A stretch of 64,000 bases of DNA, from contig JAMYGW020000004.1 in the NCBI GenBank assembly GCA_025617375.2, positions 248,001 through 312,000 of the forward strand, read 5' to 3'. The translations under genes and the position numbers were made by a program. Positions 24,120-35,931 of the stretch are shown here, one piece after another. Under the pieces are notes generated by a model that worked only from the letters and a program-made list of their open reading frames with translations, was not told the origin of the DNA and searched no databases. This DNA is from Acarospora socialis. Lineage: Eukaryota > Ascomycota > Lecanoromycetes > Acarosporales > Acarosporaceae. Position 1 is the first letter of the stretch. Every line of letters starts with the position of its first letter.

Positions 24120-25326
24120 ATGGCTTTCAAACCGGGAGATCCCCATCTAGCAGACATAGATCCTGAGTTCGCAGAGGTTTACCAAAGCTCGAACCTCTAC
24201 AAGCTTCAATCCAGTTAACAGCGCCCAGCTCCTCAAGAAAATCCCCCCACCACCTACGCTCAAAGGCGACATCCACGCCGTCCGAGCCCGTCTCCTCGAA
24301 GCCAAGCGAAACCTCACGCAGTCCATCCCGCACACCACCACTTCCATTTCAGAAGAAGATCGCCAGATCCCCACACGCGATGGAAGCGAAATCACCGTTC
24401 GTATATACACGCCGCACAAGGACGCCCCGGGGGGTCACCCGCTATTCGTGATCTTCCACGGCGGCGGATTCTGTCTTGGGGACCTGGACAGTGAAGAGTT
24501 GAACTCGAGGCTGTGGTGCGAGCAGCTGGGATTTGTGGTCGTCAACGTGGACTATCGCCTGGCACCGGAGCACCCGTTTCCGACGCCGGTCAATGATGCG
24601 TGGGATGCTGTCAAATGGGTACGTTGATCGAAAAAGCTTGAAGGCTAAGGTCAATGGCCAACAAACACCAGTACTGAATCCCGACAGGCCGCCTCGAACG
24701 CATCATCCTTGAAGGCGGACCCTAAGAAAGGGTTCATCGTGGGCGGAATCTCGGCCGGAGCCAACTTGACCGCCGTCATCAGCCACCTTGCCCGTAACGA
24801 GCACCTCTCTCCACCCCTGACGGGCCTGTACCTCAGCATACCCGTGGTCGTTGCGCCCAACTTGATGCCTGCCAAGTATAAGCACGAGTTCCTAAGTCGA
24901 GAACAGAACAGAGATGCGCCGATCCTCGACCAAGACACCATTGACACGTTCATGGGTGCGTACCCCAGGATGTTTCCGCGCTCTCGCTCAGCAAGAATAT
25001 CGTTCATGGTTCCGCTGACAATTCATTTAGCTGCATACAGACCCGGCCAACCCTCTCCTCTTCATTCTCCTTTCACAGACCCAAACGGCCACAAGGATCT
25101 TCCACCAACATACTTTCAGATCTGCGGCATGGATCCCTTGCGCGACGAAGGGCTGATCTATGAGCGTGAGCTGCGCGAGGAATGCGGCGTGAAGACGCGG
25201 TTGGACATGTATCCCGGGCTGCCGCACGGGTTCTGGAGTTTCTTCCCGGACTTGAAGAGTAGTCATAAACTGATTGATGATACGCTAAAAGGGGTGGAGT
25301 GGCTCTTGGAGCAAGGACGGCACTGA
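24120..25326 (+). CDS. Alpha/beta hydrolase, HSL-type esterase/lipase
   Basis: The hydrolase core shows FVIFHGGGFCLGDLDSE (oxyanion hole HGGG), YRLAPEHPFPTP, the nucleophile elbow GGISAGANL, ICGMDPLRDEG (likely acid Asp) and GLPHGFWSF (likely catalytic His). This is the hormone-sensitive-lipase family of carboxylesterases. Introns at 24619-24687 and 24956-25030 are clear. The second is 75 bp and in frame, so an unspliced reading is also open. The 5' end is unresolved: from ATG 24120 (MAFKPGDPHLADIDPEF) the frame must shift once between about 24165 and 24221 to reach NSAQLLKKIPPPP. A 55 bp intron with a weak GTTCGC donor (24167-24221) would do it, but a small indel is equally possible. Fungal members act on short-chain esters or lactones; the substrate cannot be predicted. 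Confidence 0.8.
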
Positions 25327-25606
25327 AAGGAGCGATTCGGATAGGGAAAGGTAACACGTGAACGAGAATTTCATAGAATATAGAATAAATTGGACTATGG
25401 ATAGTCATTGCCAAGATGCGAGTAGTCGATTGTCCACGAAACCCTTTGCCTTTGATATTTACTGAGATGTGAAAAATGGCAAGTCACATTCTGTGGTACG
25501 CCGCGTCGGCCATCCTTCGCCGCATGCGGTACACCCCAGGACCATGCCCTCGCGCCGATGAATGCACGCTTGAGGACCCCCGAGCACTCCGAACCCCTGT
25601 GATACA

Positions 25607-27077
25607 CTACAGAAAAACTTTCTTCGCGTCCCTCGGATGGCTTTCCCCTGGACAGTAAGGACACTTGAACCTGCCACACCCGCTTTTACCCAGACGCATC
25701 AACGATTCTTGCGCCACGACGTGACCACAGGGCATCATCATGGGAGGGTTGTCGTCCGTCGTCTGTTCCTTGGACACCGGACAGACGAAGATCGAGTGGA
25801 AATGGTAAACGGGCGGTAAAGGAATTTCGACCTGAGTGGTGTCAGTATATGATTTGAAAAATAACCTAGATAGGGATTCGATGACTCACAGGCAATTCAT
25901 TCTGCGTCGTCCACTCCGTTCGTTTCTCTTTCATGATCGTTTGCAGTTTCAACAAGGTCGGCAACGCGATTGCCCCTGCCGTAGCTGCAATGTACAAAGG
26001 AGAGTCTGCCGACAAGCCGAGTAATGAGCAGAACTCGCGAGTGAATGAAGTGGCGACTTCGTCCCAAGCGCTGTCGTTGTGGAAGATCCGGCGGTAAGGC
26101 GACTGTTGTAGATTCGAGCAAAATGCCATGGCTCCACCAAGCTGTTGTATTTCACGTAGATACCTCCGTTGAAAGACCGCAAATTCTCGACGTGCATAGT
26201 CTAGAGCTTTATATTTGCTTTCTGGGGTGGTCATCGGATGAGCTTTGCTGTCACCGCCCATAAACAACCATACGAATTGGAGTTTGCCCAGCTCGAATTC
26301 CAGATTGCTTCCTCGTGCCTCGAGTATATCACTGTTGGCTCGAGCCCATTCGATGGCCGGTATCAGGTTTCGTTCGGCCTTCAGCTCGTGCAAGATGTGG
26401 TACATATTTGCAAACTGCTTCCGCAAAGTCTCTGATCGAAGCGAGTCTATACCGAGGTCTTGTTCCAGCGTATCGTATGGGTTCGGCGAACCTGGCGTTG
26501 GTTCGGCGTTTGGAGGATGAGCCGTTGCTTCCGTAAGGAAAGTCGAGGCAACGGAGAATTGGCCTTCACGAAGAAGGTGCATGGCGATCGCCCGGTTGAT
26601 CAACGCTGGATGGGATGATAGCGCGTCATATTCATTTGTAGGTAGTAGCTTGTCCTTGAATTTCTGGGTGAGTGTAAACCGTCAGCCACGAGCCCAAGAG
26701 CTGGGCGCTGGCTATCTGACCTGGTTCAGCGCTTTCTCATACTTCCCCAAGATTCTATAGACCTCTTGTAAATCCTTCTTAGTAGCCTCAAACGACTGCT
26801 TCACTGGATTTTGAAGTTTTGCGAGAGTGATCGATGCAGAACCTGGATCTAGAAGAGTCAGAAACAAGTACCAGAATGATTTCATGCTCCACTTGTGAAG
26901 AAGCGAGCAATCAGGACAAGAAATCCAGTACGGTGGTCGAGGGCTGAACTGCATACTTGTAGCTATTGATTCTCTGGCTTTGATCAAAAGAACAATCGTC
27001 TTCTGAACATCATCAACGCTTCTTCCAAGGTTCCCTTCCGTTACCAAACGCTCATGCTCCTCCAGGAGCAGATCCAT
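25607..27077 (-). CDS. RMD5: GID/CTLH E3 ubiquitin ligase subunit Rmd5/Gid2
   Basis: Three exons (26721-27077, 25890-26663, 25607-25831) give 451 residues. The start chosen is MDLLLEEHERL, matching the family's short N-terminus; an in-frame ATG at 27110 adds eleven residues. A LisH/CTLH helical region is seen at about residues 145-290 (INRAIAMHLLREGQFSVASTFL, then AIEWARANSDILEARGSNLEFELGKLQFV). The C-terminus is the degenerate RING of this family: FVCPVSKEQTTDDNPP, MMPCGHVVAQESL, FKCPYCPGE, ending KKVFL. Rmd5 pairs with Fyv10/Gid9 to form the catalytic RING core of the GID complex, which targets gluconeogenic enzymes in yeast. The gene is divergent from the Stb6-like gene. Confidence 0.93.
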
Positions 27078-27630
27078 GGTGGAGACAAAGCCTGCGGTGT
27101 AGGATGCCAATCGGTGAACGTTGTAATTGAGTTGATAAGAAGATATGCTTTTCCAATAATACCAGAGAGGAGTTTTGGTCCCGGAATTGACGAAACTGAT
27201 ATCTCAAGGTACTGTAGCTATATCATGTGAGAGTAGCATGCTCGATACCCGGTCATGAGCTACCAATGATGTAGCCGTGGGGTAGTGGTACATTCAACGG
27301 AATAACCCGAACACGGAACGGTACGAAGTAGCTTCGTACCTTACACCGTGATATACCGTAGGTAGATACTCTACATGTTCTACCGGAGGTGACATTATAA
27401 GTCCCAAGAGCCGCTTAGTATGTGAATCAAGGACGCCATGTTCGACACGGTGTTGATTTTGGTTGTTGATATCGTGCCTGTGCCGCTCGGGCAACTGTTC
27501 AAACCAAGCAGGGTTTCAAACCTGGATCCAGCAGCGGCTACACCTGCAGGTCGCTCCAGATCCTCCTCGGTCTATAAAGAAAGGAGCTTCGAAGATTGGC
27601 GCATAGGTTGGGTGGAAGTAAGAGAAGAAC
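27078..27630. promoter_or_regulatory. Divergent promoter between RMD5 and Stb6-like gene
   Basis: 553 bp lie between the two start codons. It contains a perfect palindrome at 27320-27340. ORFs here have no conserved features. Confidence 0.5.
27320..27340. repeat. Palindrome GGTACGAAG-TAG-CTTCGTACC
   Basis: Perfect 9-bp inverted arms surround a three-base centre, in the RMD5/Stb6-like divergent promoter. It could be a dimeric factor site or a cruciform-prone relic; the sequence alone does not decide. Confidence 0.6.
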
Positions 27631-30383
27631 ATGGATGTTAATCTTCCTCATGGCGAAGATGAATCCACAGTACAGGCTACGCAGACCCGAGAAGTGCAAG
27701 GCGTAGATCGATCCCTGGCTGATTGCGAGGCTAAGACATCTTCAACTCCTTCTTCAAATGAAGGGCCACCGTCACCCAGGTCGAAGCCTGCTTCGAACCA
27801 GCCAGCACATCAGCGGTTTGTGTTCACGGATCCTGTGGCTTTCAGGTATGCCACAGGCGACTTCCCGCTTTACCTTTGGTCTAACGATGTCGTCAAAGGT
27901 ACCTCGAAGAAGATCCCTTGACTACTGTTCTCGAGCGTCGAGGTCGATTGGAGGGTTATGAGCTCTATATCGTTGAGCAATGGGCCTGTTCCCGTGGACA
28001 ACCAACTTTCGTCATCACCACGTACACAGGGAACCCTTCACATTCGGTCATAGTTGGCGTTCTCAGCGTACCCATGGACGAAAGCACGTGGTCGCCCGGG
28101 TTGATAGTCTACTTCAAAGCGGTTACGCAGTCTCATGCGCGCAGGAAAGACACGGCGTTGGGCACGTTGATGGTCACCAACCTAAGCGGCTTCCCTTCTG
28201 CGTTCACCGTTATTGCAGTCCCTGATGGCGATGTGAGGAACCACCGAGAAGCATTCATTGTGAACGAAAATCTGAAGCGGCTTGGATGCTCTGGTCGGGC
28301 GGGTCTCAACCTGTCACCACCAACGGGAGCTACGCAAGCTAAGTTCCAGCTGCTATACCGAACAAGTGACCGAATATCACTCCCTGTTGCGGTCGTTGAA
28401 TTAGTCAAGCTCTGTCAAGTTGCATTGATGCTTTTCGCGAAACTTGCTCCTGAATATGCCGATGGTCTCCTCTGCGATGTGACTGAACGAGCCATCAATG
28501 ACTGGTGGACTGAATTGGGTACCGACTTCTATAACATTGAGCCTAGTGATGGTATTTTGGGTCCAACAACCGTCGCAGCGTTGCTTGGCATGTTGGTGGG
28601 CGCGAGAAACCGACTCAATGCTTACGGTGCTCCAGTAGCCAAGGATGCGTTTGATATCATAAGTCTGAAACGTGGAATTGCATACTTTCAGAAGTCACAG
28701 AAATTGGAGCGGACTCGGAGATTGGACCGTCAAACCCTGGATAGATTACATAAAGTAACGGCGAAGGCGGCCAGCAGCGAAGGCTGGAACGTTCCCAGGG
28801 CTGTTAAGTCGACTGTCGCTGAGCTGAGCGGGAAGGGCGGAGAGATGGCAATGGGCATGGTTGGCGCTCGTGAGAAGGCTGGTATAGCAGAAGTTGAGAC
28901 CATGGACCTCGAAAGGTTCATAGAGGTTGTGCATGGCGAGAGATCCAAGTGGCTGTGGTTTGGCAAACCATTAAAGACTCTGGGTAACGACGTGTACAGC
29001 AATCTCGGTGGTGATGATGGCAAGGTTTTCAGCAACGATGAACAAGGTGGATACATGTGGTCATCCAAGAAGAGAGATTCGGTGGCGGACGAAGGCAACA
29101 GCAAACGACGCCATATAAATAACGCCTATCACCGGCCAGCTACCCAGTCACAAGGGAATCTTGATACTGCAGACAATGACCAGCAATCCAGGAAGAACGT
29201 GTTTAAGAGTGTCACAGGTAAAATGAACGATGCTCGTGGTAAGCTCAAGGATGCTGTGGCTATTTCGGGCCTTCGTGGTCACTATTACAAACATTCTAAG
29301 GAAGCCAATACGACACATGAACATACCAGCCACCCGACCCAGGGCGCATACAACAATAGTAATGCACAACTGGCTCAGATCAGATCAGCGTCACCCTCCG
29401 CTTCAGTCCCTGTTGAGAGGTCCACTAGTGCCCTGGGTGGACAGCCTCCCTCATCTTCACAGACGACTACACCCGAGCAGGCGAAAGATCCAAATAATAC
29501 ACAAAGCCCCACTACTAGAGACACTGACCAAGCGGGCTTATCTGCAAAGTTCAAACCGTATGATATGCCCAGCGAAGAATCTCGGCACCAATATGAGGGA
29601 CGGAGCGATTCAGCGGGAGCTTGGGAAAGAAGGGGAAGTGTGCTGCAAGTTGATACAGCAGAACCTTCAATAGCTGGCTCCATTTACCGTGATAGTGACT
29701 ACGAGGATATACTACCTGAAAGAAACTGGACCGGTAACGGAGTAGGTTCGCTGTTGCAGCGGACTCAAAGCTTCTCGGATCCAACTTCCCAGGCGCGGAA
29801 TGATTCATGGTGGCCACGACATCTCTCCTTCAGCACCGTCGAGGACGCAGTGCTCTGCTGGGAAGAGATTGGCTGGCATGGTACCGCTATCAAAGACACT
29901 GAGCTCAAAGCGTCCAACCTAAGTTTGCTGGATGAAGCTTTGGCGGAGGATGCGAAAATAATGCGAACCAGGATCCTTCAGCTACAGGACCAAATTGGCA
30001 CTTGGTCTGTAAACCAGATTGATGAAGTTGAAGCATTAGATCTACAAGGGTCCAAGGACCAGGGAGAGCTGACTTCAATCTACGATCAAAGGAGGAGCGA
30101 GTTTGAGGCTCTCGGTCACAGTACGGATGAACTGCTGGCAAGAGAGAAAATGTCTCTGCGTGAAGCCGTCACGGATGTCGAGCTGTCGGCCGCGAAGCTT
30201 GAGTATGAACTCAACGCTCTGCAGTCGAAGGTGGAAGAGGTTGAAAATGGTGTAGACGCTTTTGAGCAACTTGTGTCGGATGTGGAAGCAAGGACACAAG
30301 AGCTACAAGTCGACCATGTGTCTCGGGAGTCTTCGTTCTCGTGGTTGCTTCGCTTCTTCACCGGGGCTCGTATCCGTGCTTAA
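27631..30383 (+). CDS. Stb6/Stb2-like protein (Sin3-binding family)
   Basis: Two exons (27631-27845, 27899-30383) sum to exactly 900 codons. The large N-terminal domain (about residues 70-420) shows the strongly conserved Stb6-like region: GYELYIVEQWACSR, TFVITTYTG, LGTLMVTNLSGFPSA, ENLKRLGCSGRAGL, LLCDVTERAINDWW, DGILGPTTVAALLG and TRRLDRQTLDRLHK. The 53 bp intron splits the family motif just before YLEEDP. The middle is Ser/Thr/Pro-rich and disordered, and the last 130 residues form a coiled coil (about 745-885). Yeast Stb2/Stb6 were found as Sin3-binding proteins, so a link to histone deacetylation is family inference. The gene ends 371 bp before the convergent TIM10 stop. Confidence 0.82.
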
Positions 30384-30754
30384 AGTCTGTATGATCAGTG
30401 ACATTGGAGCTGCAATGCCGAAGCGTTACTCGTTCGCGTCGGAGGGTGTCATGGGATCGTCCCAAGAGCAAGCATAGAAGGGGCGTTAGGTTCATTGATG
30501 TTGTAAAAGATATCCGCCAGGCCATGTCAGACAATGTTACTGTAAAGCAGAGTGATGCTCCCCTGAATTACAGCAGTCTTAGCGTCTTTGACAATATATT
30601 CCCTAGACCGAAAACGCCGTGTATATATGATTCTTGCCGGAATAGAATAGCTGTGGCCGCCAACCTTCCGTAGAACCTTGAGCGACCAGGATCAGACCTA
30701 AGCAGTGCATCGAAAGTCCATCCCACGTCGACAAGCCCTTCACGAACCCCTCCC
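30384..30754. other. Intergenic between convergent Stb6-like gene and TIM10
   Basis: Two 3' ends face each other here. Nothing else was recognised. Confidence 0.5.
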
Positions 30755-31131
30755 TCACATTCCAAAACCCATTCCCCCACTGGCACCTTGTCTCCCCGCC
30801 GCTTCACCCTGCATCTTCTCGCTGACCTTCATGTTCACCTCGAAAAACTTCCCCACGCACCGATCCAGACAGACGGACTCGCCCTTGTTCAAGTCGCCTT
30901 CGCGGTAGTCGGGCGGGATACATTTCTTTGTACAGGATTGAGTAAGTCTATCGAACGAGCGGTTAGCTACGGATTGTCCCTTCGTAAGGTCCTCGAGGGA
31001 GCCCCAGAGGGGTAATGGGTTGGAGGAGTTTACCGGTTGAACATATCTGACACCATGTCTATCTCTGTTTCTGCCGCCGCGATCTTTTCCGCTGAGGAGA
31101 GCTGAGGTTTACCGCCAAATAGGAATGACAT
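30755..31131 (-). CDS. TIM10: Mitochondrial intermembrane-space chaperone Tim10
   Basis: Two exons (31034-31131 and 30755-30947, intron 86 bp) encode 96 residues. The protein starts [21 protein letters not shown] and carries the twin CX3C motifs CTKKC and CLDRC, separated by [30 protein letters not shown] follows, and the tail is Gly-rich. Tim10 forms a hexamer with Tim9 that escorts hydrophobic inner- and outer-membrane precursors across the intermembrane space; the CX3C cysteines form two disulfides through Mia40. The length and intron position after MFNR are typical. It is divergent from the mitochondrial lysyl-tRNA synthetase. Confidence 0.97.
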
Positions 31132-31503
31132 TGTGGGTGGATGCGCTGCGTGTGGAATAACTTCAGGTCGAAGGAGCTCCGGTTAGCTGCAACGAAGCAC
31201 AGATCTGAAGCTCGGACCACCAAAATTCAGGACGACGCAAAGACAGTTCGGCACCGTAGAAGAGCCACATAACAGGTCATTCAACCTCCGTTCACCAGCG
31301 GTGGGACGTCTGAATCATAGGTAAGTCATACCTTTTTTCTCTGGATTGAGCTTCTGTAGGATGAAATAGACCATTACAAGAACCGTTGCGACTGATATTT
31401 GCCTTGCGAATGCGTGATCATACAGTCTCATATCTGACCGATACCATGGTCCCAATTGGAATCACATCTACATGGCAATTGCAGGGCTGACCAGGTATCC
31501 AGT
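31132..31503. promoter_or_regulatory. Divergent promoter of TIM10 and mitochondrial LysRS
   Basis: 372 bp drive two nuclear genes for mitochondrial proteins in opposite directions. No recognised factor site was picked out. Confidence 0.55.
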
Positions 31504-33311
31504 ATGACTAGTAAAGGATTTGGGTTCCTACGCCCGTATCTTTTCCGAGACATTCGGCCCTTGCCTGAAGCAACATGTCGGTCTCACCCTCGATTCCACG
31601 CCTGCACAAGACACTGCAAGCGCTCTCAAGTTACTGCCTTAGACTCAACATCAAGCGAGGCGCGGCAGCGCGCTGTTGCCCTCAGGGCTGCTGGGGAACT
31701 GAACTACCCGCGCATCGATCATGAAATGGATTCTCTGGCAATGAGTAGCTTCCGCAACCGTTATGAGCGGTTGCAGAATGGAGAAACCGACAAAATGCGG
31801 GTGATTGTACATGGTAGGTCAGGTTGGGTTATCGTGTGACTCGATGCGTTCATTGACGGTTTTAGGAAGGGTGCAGTCATTCCGCACAGCAGGGTCGAAG
31901 CTCCTGTTCGTCGATGTAGTACAAGATGGCCGCTCCATTCAGGGCATCATCAACGTTGGCCGTCTTAAGGGGCACAAGCCACTAGATTACCTGAATTTCT
32001 ATCACTACTTGCAGCGTGGTGACATTATATGTAAGTGTTTGCTGTCATCTGCGTTTATTGCAATGGTTGAGTTGCGTTCATAGCATTTAGTGGGAACCCT
32101 CATCGTACCGCTCGAGGCGAGCTGAGCGTGGAAGCGACGGAGCTGCCCAAGGTTTTATCACGGTGTTTGCATTCTCTCCCAGAGCAATTGACGGACAGTC
32201 AAGTCCGAATCAAGAACAAGCATGTAGACCTGCTTGTAAACTCGCAATCCGCGGACACGCTTCGACTTCGATCACGGGTCATCGGGCGTATACGGGCATT
32301 CTTACTCTACAGAAAGTTCATGGAGGTAGAAACGCCCATCCTGGCCGAGGGCGCAGGCGGCGCTATCGCGAGGGCTTTCAAGACCTCTGCTTCAGAGTTT
32401 CCGGAGCGAGAGCTGTCCATGAGGATAGCTCCAGAGTTATGGCTCAAGCGGCTGGTGTTGGGCGGCTTTGATCGCATATTCGAGATTGGACGATGCTTTC
32501 GGAATGAAGGTTGGGCAACCATCAACAGAGGTCCGTACAAGAAAAGCTGACTCCGCAAGGGCTCGATCTAACCCACAACCCCGAATTCACCACGTGCGAA
32601 TTCTACATGGCCTACGCCGAACTGCACGAGCTCATGGACATGACCGAAACCCTCATTTTGAAATTAGCCCACACCTCCGCCGACGCCCGAGCGGACGCCC
32701 TCCAATCCCTACCACCGCTCGACCTTGACCAATTTAGACCCCCCTTCGCACGCATCGACTTCATCCCAGCGCTCGAAAAAGCCATCAAACGCCGCCTCCC
32801 CGACCTCACCGCCCCCGACGCAACCAGCACCCTCCTCGCCCTCTTCACCGACCTCTCCATCCCACCCCCGACCTCCCCAACCCTTCCCCGCCTCCTCGAC
32901 ACACTCTCCGCCCATTACCTCGAACCCCAATGCCAAAGCCCGACCTTCATCCTGTACGCCCCGGAATGTCTCTCGCCGCTCTCCAAATCCTTCCTGGACC
33001 GGCGCACCGGCCAGCGCGTCTCGGCGCGCGCCGAACTCTTCATCCGCGGCCGCGAGGTCGTCAACACGTACGAGGAGGAAAACTCGCCGGTCGAGCAGCG
33101 GCGCAAGTTCGTGGAGCAGGCGAAATACCGCGACGCGGAGAACGAGGCCAAGGTCGACGAGAGCTACCTCGAGGCGCTGGAATGGGGACTGCCGCCGACG
33201 GGCGGGTGGGGGTGTGGGGTCGACCGGCTGTGTATGCTGTTCGCGGGCACGGAGAGGATCGCGGATGTGTTGAGTTTCGGGTCGTTGAGGAACGTGGTGG
33301 CGCTGAAGTGA
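31504..33311 (+). CDS. MSK1: Mitochondrial lysyl-tRNA synthetase (class II)
   Basis: Four exons (31504-31813, 31866-32030, 32084-32509, 32560-33311) give 550 residues. The Arg-rich, acid-poor N-terminus (RPYLFRDIRPLPEATCRSHPRF) looks like a mitochondrial presequence. Next come the OB-fold anticodon-binding domain (VIVHGRVQSFRTAGSKLLFVDV) and class II motifs: motif 1 around FMEVETPIL, motif 2 around RIFEIGRCFRNEG and NPEFTTCEFY, and motif 3 GWGCGVDRLCMLF near the end. LysRS-specific features include GGAIARAFKTSA and ELWLKRLV. The last exon has strikingly high third-position GC, producing long antisense frames. An in-frame upstream ATG at 31456 could add sixteen residues. Confidence 0.93.
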
Positions 33312-35055
33312 GAGGAGTATAGTAGCTTTGGACCAAGGGATGTGTGAGTGTATCAATACTTTCTGGAGAGATATATGTACCTTAGATAGGCTCGGTCCAT
33401 AGGCATCCACATCTATCTATAACCATCAGTAACTAGCCTGAAGAGTACTCTACCTACTGACTTCGATGCCTGATATATCAGGTCTGTCTTCTCATCATCC
33501 GACCCCACTCGCCATTCGCCACGTCCGACGAACCCGACAGTCCGGTTCGCGATCTGCCACCGAGCTATCCATAGGTATAGATATAGAAAAACCCTTACTA
33601 GTCCTCATGCGCGCGCCGCCCGGTTTCGCATGCGTTGCGTTTTTGCCGAAAAATGTGACTCATAGCTAGGCACTTATGTAGGGTAGGGTAGGGTACCTAG
33701 GTCCGGAACGGCCACGTCGGGGAGGGGACTTTACCCTAACTGGCCGAGTGAGCCGTACCCTACTCACTGGACGCTTGGAAATCGACGGAAAAAGACTTTA
33801 CAACGAGCCCTGAGTTTATAGATAGGACGGACAGACTTGCTAGGTAATTTCTATAGTACGTAGACCCTAGGTATAATTACCGGCAGGTTAGGTGGTAGTG
33901 TCGGTTATTCTCGCAGATGGAAGGGAAGGTAGTTCTGCTATAGAAGGCTACGAGATATGAGACCTAGTGCTATTACCGATACTCAGATACCTGCACGGGT
34001 GCTGTGGGACCGGGAGAGGGCTTTGTGTCGCAGATGAGAGGTTGGAGCTTGTGCGTTTGGCAAGTCTATCTCGTTGCTGTTTGAGGTAGGTAGGAGACTT
34101 GGGTGGGGGATGAAGATGGCGCCTATCATGGGGATGGAAGGAGATGATCAGGGGAGTTGAGATGTATGGATGGCGTGGGTTATATCGTGCCGGAAGAAGC
34201 AGACAACGACTCTGTAGTAGCGAAGTGATGGGATGGACTAGAATGGCAAGGTAAGAAAGCGGGTGACGCATAGGCTTTGATTGATGAGTGAGATAGTGAG
34301 TGAGTCACGAAACCGACCGGAAGAGAAGTAGTCGGTAGAAGAAACAAGACAAGCCAGCAAGCCGAGTAAGGAAGACGATACAAGCAGCGAGCAAGCCAGT
34401 AGAACCCTCCTTCCCATTAGCCGCCCGAAAACCCTAGTCGTGGCTTTGCTCCGCTGCTTTTTCGGCGACATTCTGGAGAGAAATGAGAAACGAAGAGAGC
34501 TCGACCCGGGCGGGAGCAACGATAGCTAACACAAGATTCGCCCTTTTTAGGAACAACCGTAGCGAAACGAAAACTCGATGTTTTACAAGTCTGAGCCTAG
34601 CCTCCGACGAACGCCTGGTATTTCCCTATGACAACTGTACACGAAAGAAGAATGAAATGTCGCTGGATGGGAGGAGAGTTGAGGCTGGCAATGAAATAAA
34701 GGGTGGACCGGCGATCGGGTTGATGGAGATGAATGGAACCTGAAATGAAATGAGACGATAGACCGGCGAACGGGTTGACACGAAAGGACTCGACGTGGAC
34801 GACGGCACAAAACGGCGGCTGGGCCGATGAGTCGAGGTGGTAGGGATAGGAAGCTTAGCGTGGTGATCTGGTGATGGTTGAGATGTCGTCCTATGAATCC
34901 CATCGTAGTTAGTAGACGTCTTGCATAGGTGTGACTGAACCGTGGATGACTCCAAAGACTCATCGTGTCTTACCATATGGTTACACATGGCCACGAACTA
35001 GTATCTATTAGTCACACTGTCTGGCTGACGCGGCGTCTGGGACGGATGGGTTGGG
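33312..35055. other. Gene-poor interval between LysRS and BTB gene
   Basis: 1.7 kb contain no gene I can support. It includes a short GTAGG microsatellite (about 33678-33694) and a purine-rich stretch on the + strand (about 34100-34750). A minus-strand ORF at 34238-34519 has a basic start and one hydrophobic run but no conserved motif. Confidence 0.45.
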
Positions 35056-35931
35056 TTAGGTTGAAGCGCTTACGAGGTCGAAGAACAGCTTGCCACCACT
35101 TTCCATTTCCATCTGCATCGTACCGCTCCGCTTGAACGTCGATCGGCTGCGGATGATCAAGGCTAGGTAGTGCGACCGGAGCTTTGAGTCATTTTCGGGT
35201 GTGTTGTTGTATGCGTAACGGGCGCTGGCAAGGATGGTGCTGCACTGAATGCCGGATTGAAGGCCTTGCTTTCGTAGGGCCAACCGCTTGAGTTCGTCGA
35301 GGCCGTATCGCTCTGCGGCACAACTTGGGTCTTGTGAGTGGTATGTGTAGGCTTAGAGTCCACGGTCGAGACTTACTATAATATGGTGTCCTTAAGTAAC
35401 GGTTCACCGGTAGCCAGATGATGGACCGTTGACTCAATAACCCCTGACCCACCGTTATTTTCCGCCGCATCCTCCAGCTCCCAGGTGTTGCGGCGTTTGT
35501 TGTGCAGCAGGCGAGGATAGTAGTCGCCTTTGTAGAGGTATTCGAGGATGGAGGAAAAGATCTCGGGGATTTCTTCTGGCAGGTTGATGCGTTTGGCGTG
35601 CGATTCCATGAATTGGCCTCGTAGAGCAGCGGAGAAGAACGGCGAGACCGACAGGACGTCTTCGTGGGCTGCGAAGAGTCGTTGCTCAGGACCGATACAG
35701 AGCGTGATGATGGCTGATGTCAATGTACTGCTGCTGTTAACTCTATGCTCGAACTTAGGATGCATGAATGTTTTACCTTCCTACTGGAGGAGACTCGGGC
35801 TTCTTCGATTTCACTGCCTCCGTTCGCTTTGCAGCGACGGCATGGTCTCTGAACGACCTCTTCGATTTACTGGTAGCTTTTCCTGCACGGTTAGAAAAGC
35901 TCTCAGTTTTGTAGTTCTTCCTGGCAAACAT
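35056..35931 (-). CDS. BTB/POZ-domain protein
   Basis: Three exons (35777-35931, 35377-35727, 35056-35323) give 258 codons including the stop. The basic N-terminus (MFARKNYKTESFSNRAGKA, SKSKRSFRDHAVAAKR) precedes a BTB fold: ITLCIGPEQRLFAAHEDVLSV, SPFFSAALRGQFMESHAK, INLPEEIPEIFSSILEYLYKGDYYP. A helical extension LYCAAERYGLDELKRLA follows. Fungal stand-alone BTB proteins of this size may act as Cul3 adaptors or transcription cofactors; which one is unknown. The 3' end is ambiguous: a good donor GTAAGC just before the stop could splice to an exon ending near 34990, replacing the last residues. Confidence 0.82.

Noticed and set aside
18244-25326. Biosynthetic gene cluster (glycosyltransferase plus esterase)
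   Set aside because: No PKS, NRPS, terpene synthase, P450 or cluster regulator nearby; the neighbours are housekeeping genes.
32709-33410. Minus-strand ORF opposite the LysRS last exon
   Set aside because: Shadow of a GC3-rich exon that encodes class II motif 3 on the other strand.
33678-33694. GTAGG repeats resembling telomeric DNA
   Set aside because: Only three units, and the unit is not TTAGGG; a chance microsatellite in intergenic DNA between core genes.
34238-34519. Minus-strand 93-codon ORF with basic start and hydrophobic run
   Set aside because: No homology, no splice context; hydrophobicity comes from simple Leu/Ser-coding sequence. Kept only as a note in the interval entry.
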